Of a stretch of DNA of 64,000 nucleotides, positions 1-10,781 are shown piece after piece. This DNA is from Agrypnia vestita. Its lineage: Eukaryota > Arthropoda > Insecta > Trichoptera > Phryganeidae. How positions within the stretch are numbered: the stretch's first letter is position 1; each line of letters begins with the position of its first letter. The notes beneath the pieces were generated by a model. It saw only the letters and a program-made list of their open reading frames with translations. It was not told where the DNA came from and did not search any database. Made by a program: the position numbers and the translations under genes. The stretch covers positions 1 through 64,000 of the forward strand of contig JADDOH010010232.1 in the NCBI GenBank assembly GCA_016648135.1. Direction: 5' to 3'.

Positions 1-1630
1 GACTTTCGAGTCGAGTGAAGAGGACCCAGGACCCCGTACCCAAGGCCGTTTTATGAGCAATAGCTCCCATATCGGTCTTACGCTTTTGCCACCCAGTTTT
101 GCATTGTTTTAATGCTAAAGCGGTTATCCTCACTGCGCCATTGATACTCGAGTGAGTGTAAGCGGCGTGACGAGGTGACCACACAAAACTCTTCACTGTC
201 TCTAATCTTCTTTATGAAACTAATTACGTATTCTTTGTATTAGTATTAAGGTTTACACCAAACAATTGGCATATAACCCCACAAATAAGATTTATCTTTT
301 AATTTTTAGCGAAATTTAAAATTAGTTAAATTTTAATAATTTTTATTAATGAAATTTAAAATTAATTAAATTAAATAAATATTATTATGACTGAAATTTA
401 AAATAAATGAAATTGTAATAAATATTATTATTAAGTTCTGCGGCTTGACTATTTTAAGTGTGACGGCTGTTTCGGCTTGCAAGGCCATTATCAAACAGTG
501 GATATACCACGTATAAACGACTTATTTATAAAATTTTAAGTCACCCCTTTGCTTTTAGAGTAATTATATATTATTGGTGAATTTCTATATCAATGTTAGT
601 TTTTTCCCGGGCACTTTATAATTAATAACGTCAGTGTTCAAAAAATTAAATCCAGTTTTATTTATAAACATCATAAAGGCAGTTTAAATCAATAAAGTTT
701 TGGTCAATTACTTATTTAATTAAGTAGTGTAAAACCTTATAGAATAACAAAAGAAATACGGAGAAAGAAATTATTGATTGTACGCAATTCTTTGTAAAAT
801 ATTTTATGTCGATTTCATGGACCCATCGATTTTTTGTATTTGAATATTCAAAAAAATTGCGGATAAGAAAGTGGTTTTTGTATAAATGGGTGATGTACTT
901 AAGTGATACAGAGAAAATCAAGTGACATGTCGCTTCTGTAAAAATTAATGAGAAGAAAGAAAAATATTTAGAAATTCCTAAAAATAATTTAAGTACAAGA
1001 AATATCAAGATTTACGAATCTGTCAAAGGGCGTTGTTTTTTTTTGTCTCACATATATATCTTTCTCATCAAATAGAAAAAAAAACATATATACCTACATA
1101 TAATGATTTAACATTTAGATTCAACAAATATGTGGATTCCTTTCCACATATTTGTTGAATCTATATATTTTATATTTCAGGAATATTATCATTGAATATG
1201 TATATATTTGTTTTTTATCATTACTGCACTTGAATGTAATATTATTTTAACTCATCATACATTACATATTTGTATTCATTTAAAGTGTTATGAAATTTAA
1301 TTGCATTTAGAAGATAAAAAAGTTGTATTAGAATGAACTTTTACATACAATGATAATCTTCAAATTAACTTTACGATTTTTCACATCACTGAATTTATTC
1401 AATCTCTCAACTGCCACTTATTTATATACATTACATAAAACATCATTTGAACTAAAAAAGAAAAGTGAGATCCAAAAGATATTCAAATAGCAACATATTG
1501 TAACGATATTGGCCTATTCAAATAGACATTGCTGAAAAATTATACGAAAATATCTATCTGCTAAAAGCTCATGATAAGGAGAAGCACCACAATTTATAAA
1601 TACTCTATAATTAAATATTTGCCGGATAAG
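1..1630. other. AT-rich sequence without a recognisable gene
   Basis: No reading frame here resembles a known family. The sequence is AT-rich, with A/T runs at 290-430 and 1035-1085. The first 200 bases have a more balanced composition but no clear coding frame. The one ordered structure is the hairpin at 1116-1163, listed separately. Confidence 0.6.
1116..1163. repeat. Perfect 21-bp hairpin with 6-base loop
   Basis: Two 21-base arms, 1116-1136 and 1143-1163, are exact reverse complements around the loop TTCCTT. The surrounding sequence is AT-rich and pairs only weakly. The length would suit a small palindromic repeat or a short precursor hairpin. The 6-base loop is small for an animal microRNA precursor, so a palindromic repeat is the safer reading. 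Confidence 0.7.
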
Positions 1631-2804
1631 TAGGTGCAGGCGAGCTTTATTATTTTTGCACGCGGGCGTGTAACGCAGGCTTTATGTTATTTTGTTTTGA
1701 CAAGATGGACCAATCGCAGATGCGGCCGTTCGCTGCGGATCTGGCCAATGAGAAGCGTTCTGAGAGATAGACCTTTACCTTTACACGTAGGTTGGAGTCA
1801 AAAATGGCGGGAGATAGGGACTATTTTTAGCGATACAAATTGGAGAGCGGCACTTAGGTTTTCAGCTTTGAGGTCGGCCGAAGGCGTTGTCGAAGGAAGA
1901 AAAATTAACAGGACCGAGGAAAAAGCCAGAGGTTTTAATAATTCAAAGGAGATTTGGAACAGTGAACACTTGTGAAAACAGATAAGCCTTTCCAATATTA
2001 ATTATTTCTATTGCCTTTTATATGTATTCTATTTAGAACTTTATATTACTAGGCGCGCATCAGATTTAATATACAATAAATCTTAATTTTGCGGCTGTGG
2101 TGGGTCCAGCGGGTGAATTGTTGCATAACGCTTATGAAATATTTAAATGCGTCGGGGTCCATATGGACAATCATTTAAACTTGATATTCATATATTACCA
2201 AAGATAAAAAAGCCTTAAAAATGGAATATTTTATTGTCGAAGGGTGTTTGTTTTGGATGTATCTTTATGCAAGGGAATTTTTATGTTATCTATACTGGTG
2301 ATTGAATACACGGATTTCTGTATGATTTGTATTATTTTGGGAATAATTGTGATCGGGGTAATTATGTGTTTTAATATCACGATTGTAAGGGTGATATAAA
2401 TTCAAATCGTACGAGAAATTTCCTCCAAATAATATATTTTAAAATGCACCTGGATTTTATGCTTATTTTATTGTGACATAAATATAAAGATTATTAGATA
2501 CGTTAGATGGTTATATTACGTACCACTAGGCAATCGTTTTAAACACTGCACCTATAAAGACGTATTTTGAGTAGTATATATTGTATCTGTTTAGCTTTAG
2601 TCGCATTTATTGTTTCTAGCGGGGGCAGGCGAGAATAGGTTATATTCATAGCACGATTATAATAGGTATTTTTGTCGCGTAAGAGGTGGCACTTTGAAAG
2701 GTACAATCGCGTTTTATGTTCGTCCCGGACGGAGAAGTTCTGGCGGTATGTAAATAAATAGAATTAAAATATTATTGGTTATTTAGAATAGCGTTTTACT
2801 TGAT

Positions 2805-2911
2805 AAAATTGCAGAGGATGTTTACGGTGTCGGATTTTAATGTTTGTGCAATATGCAGAACAGAAAAATTGCAGAGGATGTTTACGGTGTCGGATTTTAA
2901 TGTTTGTGCAA
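2805..2911. repeat. 60-bp tandem duplication
   Basis: A unit starting AAAATTGCAGAGGATGTTTA at 2805 recurs at 2865. About 47 bases of the second copy are identical. It lies just outside the outer end of the left 4.4-kb arm. The short frame across it, 2800-2982, is repetitive because of the duplication and resembles no known protein. Confidence 0.85.
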
Positions 2912-3450
2912 TAGTTTGCCCTAAAATTTATTCTGCTTCGAATGCAAGATATTATTTACAGGTCAGCCTGGCATATGAATAAAAATTGTTATACTACCGC
3001 CATCTAGCGAACTCAAACATGACTGAAATAATAATTATCTTTCGATATATTGCTACGCCTTTTTAATAATACATGGTTGCATTTTATAGTGATTGTCAGA
3101 CGTACGTATTTAGTGGGAAGGGTTTGTTCAGGGGTAGTTAACCTTCGGTCTTCCGTAATCGCGATAGTTATTCATATGACATTGTTTAGGTTAGATTCTA
3201 GTTTGAGGAAAACACCACAGATGGTGCGATATTTTAATTTGATTACGTCCCACACGGGACGGCGCGCCGCTCCGAGGGACGCATTTGGATATCTGGTTTG
3301 GTGGAGATTTGGAACAGTATGAAAATAGATTCCATAGTTATTTACTTATATGACAGATTGTTTTGTTTTATTCATTTAATATAAATAATATCATATTTTT
3401 ATGAGTTACCGTAATTATTTATCTATATGATTTTATTATTGTAAGTGAAG

Positions 3451-3670
3451 CAACGAATACTACTTTCGCGAATTCGAGTGTCAAGCTTACTATTCGGTGA
3501 ATACGAATGCGAATATTTCCACCAAGGTGGGGGAACTTAAACATACTTGTAAATATAATAACCTTGATGCAACGAATACTACCTTCACGAATACGAATGT
3601 CACGCCTACTATTCGGTGAATGCGAATGCGAATATTTCCACCAAGGTGGGGGAGGACGCAAGCATACTTG
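3451..3670. repeat. Two ~119-bp tandem units in the left arm
   Basis: CAACGAATACTAC begins units at 3451 and 3570. Each unit contains a palindrome CCACCAAGGTGG followed by a G run. The right arm has three units of the same repeat in inverse orientation, about 52470-52805. Confidence 0.85.
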
Positions 3671-3715
3671 TAATTATATTGTTTATGTCTGCTTGTGATA
3701 TCACTATACGGCGTA

Positions 3716-4740
3716 GATGAACTAGTTTGAAGGGGTTTATGTCCTCCATGTGCTCGGCGTAGAGGGAATAGTCTTCTTGTTTCTAGGATCTAATACAGTT
3801 TTACAGGCGCTGATATTGAAATATATATATATACAAGGAAAACACTTTTTTGGGAATCATTAACTGGATGGCAGATATTGTAGGACACACACACACACAA
3901 GGAAGATGTTATGTTTAATACATGACTGGAAAGTTGTTATTGGAAAACACAGGCGCCACTAGAGGATATGGACAGTTTGCAGAGAACTTCAACTTCTGTC
4001 AGTTAAGGACCTTTTACTATTACTATTCTTTCGCCTTTTTGCATATCCGTGGATGAACTAGATTGAAGGGGCTTATGTTCTGCATGTGCTCGGCGTAGAG
4101 GGAATAGTCTCCTTGTTTCTAGGATCTAATACAGTTTTACAGGCGCTGATATTGAAATATATATATATACAAGGAAAACACTTTTTTGGGAATCATTAAC
4201 TGGATGGCAGATATTGTAGGACACACACACACACACAAGGAGGATGTTATGTTAAATACATGACTGGAAAGTTGTTATTGGAAAACACAGGCGCCACTAG
4301 AGGATATGGACAGTTTGCAGAGAACTTCAACTTCTGTCAGTTAAGGACCTTTTACTATTACTATTCTTTCGCCTTTTTGCATATCCGTGGATGAACTAGA
4401 TTGAAGGGGCTTATGTTCTGCATGTGCTCGGCGTAGAGGGAATAGTCTCCTTGTTTCTAGGATCTAATACAGTTTTACAGGCGCTGATATTGAAATATAT
4501 ATATATACAAGGAAAACACTTTTTTGGGAATCATTAACTGGATGGCAGATATTGTAGTACACACACACACAAGGAGGACGTTACTTTAAATACATGACTG
4601 GAAAGCTGTTATTGGAAAACACATACAAGGAGAACATCATTTGAAGGCGTTACTAGAGGATATGGACAGTTTGCAGAGAACTTCAACTTCTGTCAGCTAA
4701 GGACCTTTTACTATTACTATTCTTCTTGTCATTTGTTGAA
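3716..4740. repeat. Three ~337-bp tandem units in the left arm
   Basis: Units start GATGAACTAG at 3716, 4052 and 4390. Each contains an (AT)n tract, a CA-dinucleotide tract and the stretch CTTTTACTATTACTATTCTT. Copies differ by small indels; the third carries an extra short segment near 4620. The same repeat occurs inverted at about 51600-52420 in the right arm. Confidence 0.85.
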
Positions 4741-4818
4741 CGTGGTGCTTGTATGCAAAACTTAAACATATTTAAAATTACTAATGAAAAGAATCTTAAC
4801 ATTGTAAGATTTGCTAAT

Positions 4819-5360
4819 GGAAGGAGGGAGGTCGGAATTCATTGACGCTGTGACGATCGATACGTTGTGACACGCCAGGTGGGCGTACCACATGGGCAAC
4901 TTAACGCATACCATCCTTATAATAGAGAGGCTACGGCTCAAGAATATGCGGTTGTTTCCTATAGCTCGGCGTCGAGAACTCACCCGTAACACGCTGGTGG
5001 GAAGCATCTCAGCGATTGATCATCGCGGGGCTATTGATTTCAAACCTCTATGTTCTGAATGCAGGAGTGACAGCTATTTCTCCATCATGTACATTCTAAT
5101 TTATACTGTACTAAAATAGTTTCATCACTCATCACCAATCTGATTGTCGTGACTGACAGAATTGATTATGAAAGGAGGGAGATCGGGGTTCTTTCGCATC
5201 GTGGCGATCAAAGTGTCGTGACACGCCAGGTGGGCGTACAACATGGGCAGCTTAACGCATACCATCCTTATAATAGAGAGGCTACGGCTCAAGAATATGC
5301 GGCTGTTTCCTATAGCTCGGCGTCGAGAACTCACCCGTAACACGCTGGTGGGAAGAACCT
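4819..5360. repeat. Two ~350-bp tandem units, left arm only
   Basis: GAAGGAGGGAG begins units at about 4819 and 5170. Both share the segment around 4870-5000 / 5220-5350 almost exactly, including CACGCCAGGTGGGCGTAC. I find no counterpart in the right arm, so this is a module specific to the left copy. Short frames across it come from the repeat and show no known domain. Confidence 0.75.
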
Positions 5361-5596
5361 CGATGCTTGGTCGTCCTCGGTGTCATCGAATCCAGATCTC
5401 CATGGTTATATCTTGAATAGAAGCTGATTTATTTGAACGAGTATCCTGATCGGGAATGCCAGTTGACATCTCACCCTGACACATCATTAATCATCTTTAC
5501 TATACTGCTGTATACCAGGAGCCTTTCGGAGCCCTTCTCCTCTAGCACAGGACATATCGGGAACCACACAATTAACCATAACATTCACTCTGGAAT

Positions 5597-5828
5597 ACTA
5601 TCTCTTTAATATCTCTAGTCAATTAGACTACACCGTGGGATCATCCACATCTATACTATCTCTTTAATATCTCTAGTCAATTAGACTACACCGTGGGATC
5701 ATCCACATCTATACTATCTCTTTAATATCTCTAGTCAATTAGACTACACCGTGGGATCATTCACATCTATACTATCTCTTTAATATCTCTAGTCAATTAG
5801 ACTACACCGTGGGATCAACCACATCAAC
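5597..5828. repeat. Four 58-bp tandem units
   Basis: ACTATCTCTTTAATATCTC starts at 5597, 5655, 5713 and 5771, a constant 58-base period with near-identical copies. The right arm has one equivalent unit near 50385-50420, so copy number changed after the two arms diverged. Confidence 0.9.
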
Positions 5829-7680
5829 TATAATTGGCGATGCTAACATGGCTCTGTCTGACGCACTCAGGGATGAGTCTTTTCCAGCCAACCAGTTAGT
5901 TCATTCAGCCCTTTAATCAGCAGTAAACATAATAATAATCCGGCCCATGTAGCCGCGACGTGGGATCCCCATCATTATACACCAGTCAATTTGACTGCCC
6001 CGCGGGACAATATACAAACCTTAGTATCAGACGCGGGATTATTTCCTGATATGTTTGTCGCCAGGAGGACGAGGACGCTGAATGGATCCCAGCAGAGGCA
6101 ACAGAGTCTCGGGTTGGTTTTGGTCTGCAGCTTAGTGTGGGAGGTTATGTCTAAACAGGAGTTAACCACCGGATGCGGCGATGCTCTGGGGCCGCATCCC
6201 CCTCCCTCCTACAGGGGGGGGGGCATCTAGAATCCACGTTTGAACAGAAGTGGTTAGACACTTCTTAAATTTCACTTACAAAACTGTATTTCCATTCCCT
6301 TAGAATCTCGGGTTGTGATAATGTCAGACAAAGTTTGCCCTGAGCCTATGGATGCGTCTTAGTTGTTATAAATATGTTTGTCTTCCCCCACTATGTACTA
6401 TGAACAGATTGAGCAGATCGGACAACGTGGGACGCGCTATCGGTAGGTTTCTTACTTGTGTTTTTGAATATAACGTATGCTATTATATCTTGTAAATCTG
6501 TCATAAATGGGTACCGCGTGTGATTGTGCTAACACTGTTCTAAGCTCCTATTATGAGGTATTGATAATCAAGGCGGGCGGAATTTTTAGCGTATGCCGTT
6601 AACTTGGCAACGATTGTATTGTTTTATATTTCAGTATTTTAAACCAGTATTTTAAACCCGGTGGTATTATAGTTATGGCGGTACAATGTAAGGAAGTTTT
6701 GCTACTAGCGTTTATTCCTCAGCTACGCCGCATATAGTTGGCTTTTAGGCCGACTCAGGACGTGGACGATATCGGCTATCTCTCGTATAGGCGAAACTAT
6801 AGAATTCTGGAACGGTTTCTAGAAGGGCCAAAGTAATTTCGGAAATATGTTTTATGTCTCTGGCATTTCGTCTATAAGTGTTCGAAGATTATACGTGGAT
6901 TTCGTGTCGATAACGGTTAGGCGTTCTATCATCTTTAGTAAATAAATCCGTTATGTTAATTACGAGTACGGATTAGTTACGTGCGTTTGTTATTTCCATA
7001 GTTAGGTAAGAATTCGTTCTATATTAGTATAGTCGCGTTAATAAGAATACGAATCTCACCACATATCAAAAGAATTTTGGATAGCTACGAACACAACGGA
7101 GGGGGAATTTTCCTAACCACTAGATAGATTACGACTGGCCTATTTTGAAAATATAAATTCTCAACAAAAAAAAAAAAAATATTAGCTTTCATGTAAATAT
7201 ACTTCCGAAGTTCTAAGTTCGACTTAAGTTTTCATCTAGTAGCTTAAAGCATAAAGTGTGTGCTTAAAAGTCACAAAAGACGTAATAAAGCTCTATTCGG
7301 TAGCTTAAAGTCTCAAGCTTTGGGCTTTTCGTAAAACTTATATTATTAAACTTATAGTTAGGTATTAAGCTTTAGGTAGTCAGGCAGGTTACGTTACACA
7401 TTGGACAATACCAATTACAATTTTAATGCAATTTTATTTATTAGACAATCCTAATTATATTTTTATTTCACCTATCACAGATATTATACTTACTCAAGTT
7501 TTTGTATGCGTGAACTCAAGTTTATGTATGTATATATTGTATTTTGTATATGTATATGTAACCATGTATGTTTTTTTTTTTTTAAAATAGAGATGCGAAC
7601 ACGGAATACGTGTTACATCAATATTCTTACTATTTTCAATCTAAGCTAAACAAACACTTGTGCTATGAAAATAGGACTAA

Positions 7681-7759
7681 CTTGCTAGTCTGGAGTGAGA
7701 TTCGAACCCGCGACCTTTGGATCACGAGGCGAGTGTCCTAACCACAAGACCAACAAGCT
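7681..7759 (-). repeat. tRNA-like SINE head or tRNA pseudogene
   Basis: On the minus strand an A-box-like TGGTCTTGTGGTTAGG (7752-7737) and a B-box-like GGGTTCGAATCT (7709-7698) are correctly ordered and spaced. An acceptor-like stem pairs CTTGTTGGTC with GACTAGCAAG. The anticodon arm pairs poorly, so a working tRNA is unlikely. The same head, TTGGTCTAGAGG..., recurs at 59655, which supports a dispersed SINE family. Confidence 0.65.
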
Positions 7760-8279
7760 ACTTTCTTACTTGCATTAAGTTAATTATTTATCATATTTTT
7801 CAATTACATTTTGTTGACTGTTTTTATTTTATTTTAAAATATTCACTCATGTTGTGAAAGTTCCTTGGGCGTAAATAAATAAATTTAAATTAAGAGTAAA
7901 TTTGCGTATTGAGTAAAAAATAATTTTAAATTTTTGTTGATATTTAGATTTTGTTTAGGTACATACAAAGTACAACAGCTGACCATAAATCAAAGTTAAT
8001 TAAAATTTCCATGAATACAGGGGTTACAAACAGCTTTGGAAAATTGATGCAATCACAAGCGGCGTAGATAGGAACTGGGATTGGGGGTAATTGGTTTTAC
8101 GTCATCAAAGACCTTCGCCGGAATGTGTTGTCATTCGATACTACGGTACTTGAGTCACTTGATGGAACGATTCGCAGCACTTGATATTGATAATATTATG
8201 AGAAAGGCTTTTAATATGTTTATAATCTTTTTTTAATTTTAATACTAAAGGCTTTTAAGACCAATTACCTTAACGCAAC

Positions 8280-8395
8280 ACATGACAAAATATTCAAACT
8301 TGAGAAATTCATGCAGATGTATTGTGACAACAAAAATCGAACCCGAAACTTCTTGAGAAATTATTGTCGTGGCCATTGGACTGAAAGGACGTGGT
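8280..8395 (-). repeat. Possible SINE remnant with B-box-like motif
   Basis: The minus strand carries CGGGTTCGATTTTTG, which resembles an RNA polymerase III B box, preceded by a weak A-box-like stretch (CCAATGGCCACGAC). It is degenerate and no family match is obvious. The overlapping short frames on both strands look like chance. Confidence 0.35.
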
Positions 8396-8664
8396 ACATA
8401 TTCACATTTAAAAAAAATATTTTTATTGAAAAACAAAATGTATGAATTAATTTTTTATCTATGTATTTTCCATTTTTTTTTGAACATCGTTAGCCCTACA
8501 AAACAAAACGAAAAAAAAAGAAACGTTTGTCTGCAGGATTCCTTTTTACAATTTATATTACAATATAATTACATTTTACATTTACATTTTCAACATTAAT
8601 TTTAAATTTTATTACATTTCATTTTTGAACATCACAAATAATAATATGATGATACACATCAATT

Positions 8665-9237
8665 TCACAATTCGCATCGAAAGTAGGTCAGGGGGAGGGG
8701 AAGGGGTAAGAGAACAGGGGAAAAATATTGCCTATGTTACTCGTCGGGTCCCAAAGCATTAGTATGCAAATTTTGAGTCCTATCGGTCAAACGGTACAAA
8801 TTTGCATCGAAAATATGTCAGGGGGAGGGGAAGAGGTAAGAGAATAGGTAAGAAATATTGCTTAAGCTACCCGCCGAGTCCTAAAGAATAAGTTTCCAAA
8901 TTTTGAGTCCGATCGGTCGAACGGTTCAGATTCGCATCGAAAATTGGCCTGAGGAGGGGAAGGGATAAAAGAACAGGGGAAAAATATTGCCTATTTTACT
9001 TGCCGGGTCCCAAAGCATTAGTATGCAAATTTTGAGTCCTATCGGTCAAACGGTTCAGATTCGCATCGAAAATAGGTCAGTGGGAGGGGAAGGGGTAAGA
9101 GAATGTTACCTACGTTACCCGCTGGGTCCCAAAGCATAAGTATGCAATATTTGAATCGAATCGGACAAACGGTGTGGATTTGTATAGAGAACAGACAGTC
9201 AGACAGACAGACAGACATTGAGTTTTATAGGTATAGA
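8665..9237 (-). mobile_element. Helitron-type tandem-array repeat, copy A (3' end missing)
   Basis: About five ~110-120-bp units carry the signature GATCGGTCAAACGGTACAGA, then TTGCATCGAAAAT and a purine stretch AGGGGAGGGGAAGGGG. The block ends in (CAGA)n and TTTTATAGGTATAGA. Read on the minus strand this end starts TCTATACC after an A, as expected of a Helitron 5' end. No CTAG terminus is seen at the other side, so this copy is truncated at about 8665. Confidence 0.6.
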
Positions 9238-9557
9238 TTGCACAATGAGATTGGTGTATCAAAAAATTTGAGAAATTCAAGTATTGATTGGCTTCCAAGA
9301 AGTTGTTATTTAACACAGGATGATTAATATTATTTATGGATTTGGCATTTACTTTGTGGAATTATATGACAATTTATAAATAAATAAAATGTAAGACCAC
9401 TTTTGAGTTCAATTAATGCACAACTAATTTCGAGAGCCACAGATGCTCTCTGTTACAATTTCTCATATCTTACCTTCACACATACAACCTTCACATACAC
9501 TCACAACAATTTAGGTAGAATTATCGACAATTCTAGTAATCAAAAGTAGTCTTTCTG

Positions 9558-9752
9558 GATAAAAGCGGAGTGTACGAAATCTCTTGTGGAGATTGCGATA
9601 TGAAATACATTGGCCAATCCGCGAGAAATATAAAAATAAGAATTGAAGAACATCGTTGCGGTCTTGTTAGCAATTATTTTTCCGAATTTGCAAACCACAT
9701 CATAAACACTAACCACACGTTCGATTCACACACACTTAATTACACCCAGTAA
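9558..9752 (+). pseudogene. Penelope-like element, GIY-YIG endonuclease fragment
   Basis: The frame reads KSGVYEISCGDCDMKYIGQS and continues through RNIKIRIEEHRC to SEFANHI and a stop at 9752. The order CxxC, YIGQS, an R-rich helix, EEH and a C-terminal H-containing segment is that of the C-terminal GIY-YIG endonuclease of Penelope-like retroelements. In full elements this domain nicks target DNA for primed reverse transcription. There is no reverse transcriptase upstream; the frame opens only at about 9555. This is a 5'-truncated copy, and the stop may be natural or slightly early. A hairpin motif typical of Penelope-type 3' regions follows at about 9968-10005. The endonuclease assignment is strong from the motifs; activity is not expected. 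Confidence 0.8.
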
Positions 9753-10030
9753 AATATGAAGGCCAAATAATGAATAATCTTGAAAATTTAGAAATTTAAT
9801 AAAAATTAATTCTGGGAAACCTCTAATTAATACTTTAATAGTCAAAAACTCTTCACACCTCCTCTCTTTGTTTCCATTAAATCAAGTTCCACCCCTGGCC
9901 ACCCCCTTCCCTACATCACACCCACCCACTTCTATCAGTACCTAAGATATTTTAGTTTATATTCTCACCTGTAGATGGAGTTTCTGTGACTATCGAAACA
10001 GTGTATTTGTTATGTTATTATATGTTATTT
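9753..10030 (+). repeat. Penelope-like 3' region with hammerhead-like hairpin
   Basis: Downstream of the endonuclease fragment is a C-rich stretch (9890-9940), then GTAGATGGAGTTTCTGTG...ATCGAAACAG at about 9971-10002. It has the layout of the hammerhead core found in Penelope-like terminal regions: CTGATGA, stem, GAAAC. The first box is degenerate (CTGTAGATG), so self-cleavage is doubtful. Confidence 0.45.
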
Positions 10031-10781
10031 GTAAACAGGATTATTTAAAATTAAATATCATACGTTGCGATAATTCACGAGATAATGCCAAAATAAATTA
10101 TGATAAATTAATATAATATTGGGTTCAATGAATTCATTCCTATAAATGGAGCCGAAATGGCCATTTAAACGAAGTTTTATTTAAAACGTTGCTTAAATTT
10201 ATAAAAAAATTGTCATTAAAATAATGGAATCATTTGTGTTTCAAGATAAATAAACAAAATTAGTTTTATCTCAAACTATTTACGTTTTATTATTTCGTTT
10301 TAAAGTATTATCATTCTTATTGAAAAACTCTTTTCAAGACAAACAAGATAGTAAAAATCTCTATAACCTTTTCACGGCCAAGGTATTATATTAAAAGACC
10401 CCACCCACATATTCCGTGAACTGCGTGGCACATAGGTAGATGTCCCTTTCCTCCAAGAATTAATGATTTCGATGACATGCAAAAAAGAAACCTTGCGTCC
10501 ATTGGACGTATTACCAGAAAAAAAAATGAGAACCTCGGGGTATTCGTAATCACAAAGATATTTCAGGGAAAGCATTATTTTTGAACACTGTAATCCACAT
10601 GACTCAAGACAAAAATATATGAATACCTATTGTACAGATCAGATAACTAATAAGAAGAAGAATAAGTATAAATTAAAAAAAAAAACTAAGGCACCATTAT
10701 ATAAGCATGAATTCATACAAAATTTAATCTTTTATAATACAATGCTTTTTGAGCTAAAATTGTAATGTGATTTATTTTAAA
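10031..10781. other. AT-rich stretch, nothing recognised
   Basis: The only long frame, 10372-10575 on the minus strand, lacks recognisable domains and is most likely chance. No repeat structure was seen. Confidence 0.5.

Larger units (their letters stand above)
2980..7398 (-). repeat. Left copy of a ~4.4-kb repeat, inverted relative to 48942-53363
   Basis: The outer end (TAAAAATTGTTATACTACC at 2980) and the inner end (GGTTACGTTACA ending at 7398) match, as reverse complement, the ends of the block at 48942-53363. Long stretches between them also match, for example 5830-6720 and 6950-7390. Read on the minus strand the unit starts TGTAACG and ends ATAACA at 2987, so it has TG...CA limits like an LTR. 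No target-site duplication was found and no transposase or polymerase frame is present. The interior holds four separate tandem-repeat blocks. The arm has about 145 bases near 6810-6950 that the right copy lacks. It could be a giant solo LTR, one arm of a foldback element, or an unknown non-coding element. I cannot choose among these. Confidence 0.85.

Noticed and set aside
1634..1975. 113-codon plus-strand frame
   Set aside because: An antisense frame overlaps it, no motif is visible, and codon use is like the surrounding non-coding DNA. Left out as a gene.
3891..4570. CRISPR-like regular repeats
   Set aside because: Units are long (~337 bases), contiguous and few, in a eukaryotic repeat context. 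They are ordinary tandem repeats.
6190..6230. G-run at 6218-6227 (and C-run at 49970) as a regulatory quadruplex
   Set aside because: A single homopolymer run next to a C-rich stretch. Length differs between the arms, as expected of slippage. No further evidence.
7681..7759. Functional tRNA gene
   Set aside because: A and B boxes are good but the anticodon stem does not pair and the acceptor stem is irregular. A SINE head or pseudogene fits better.
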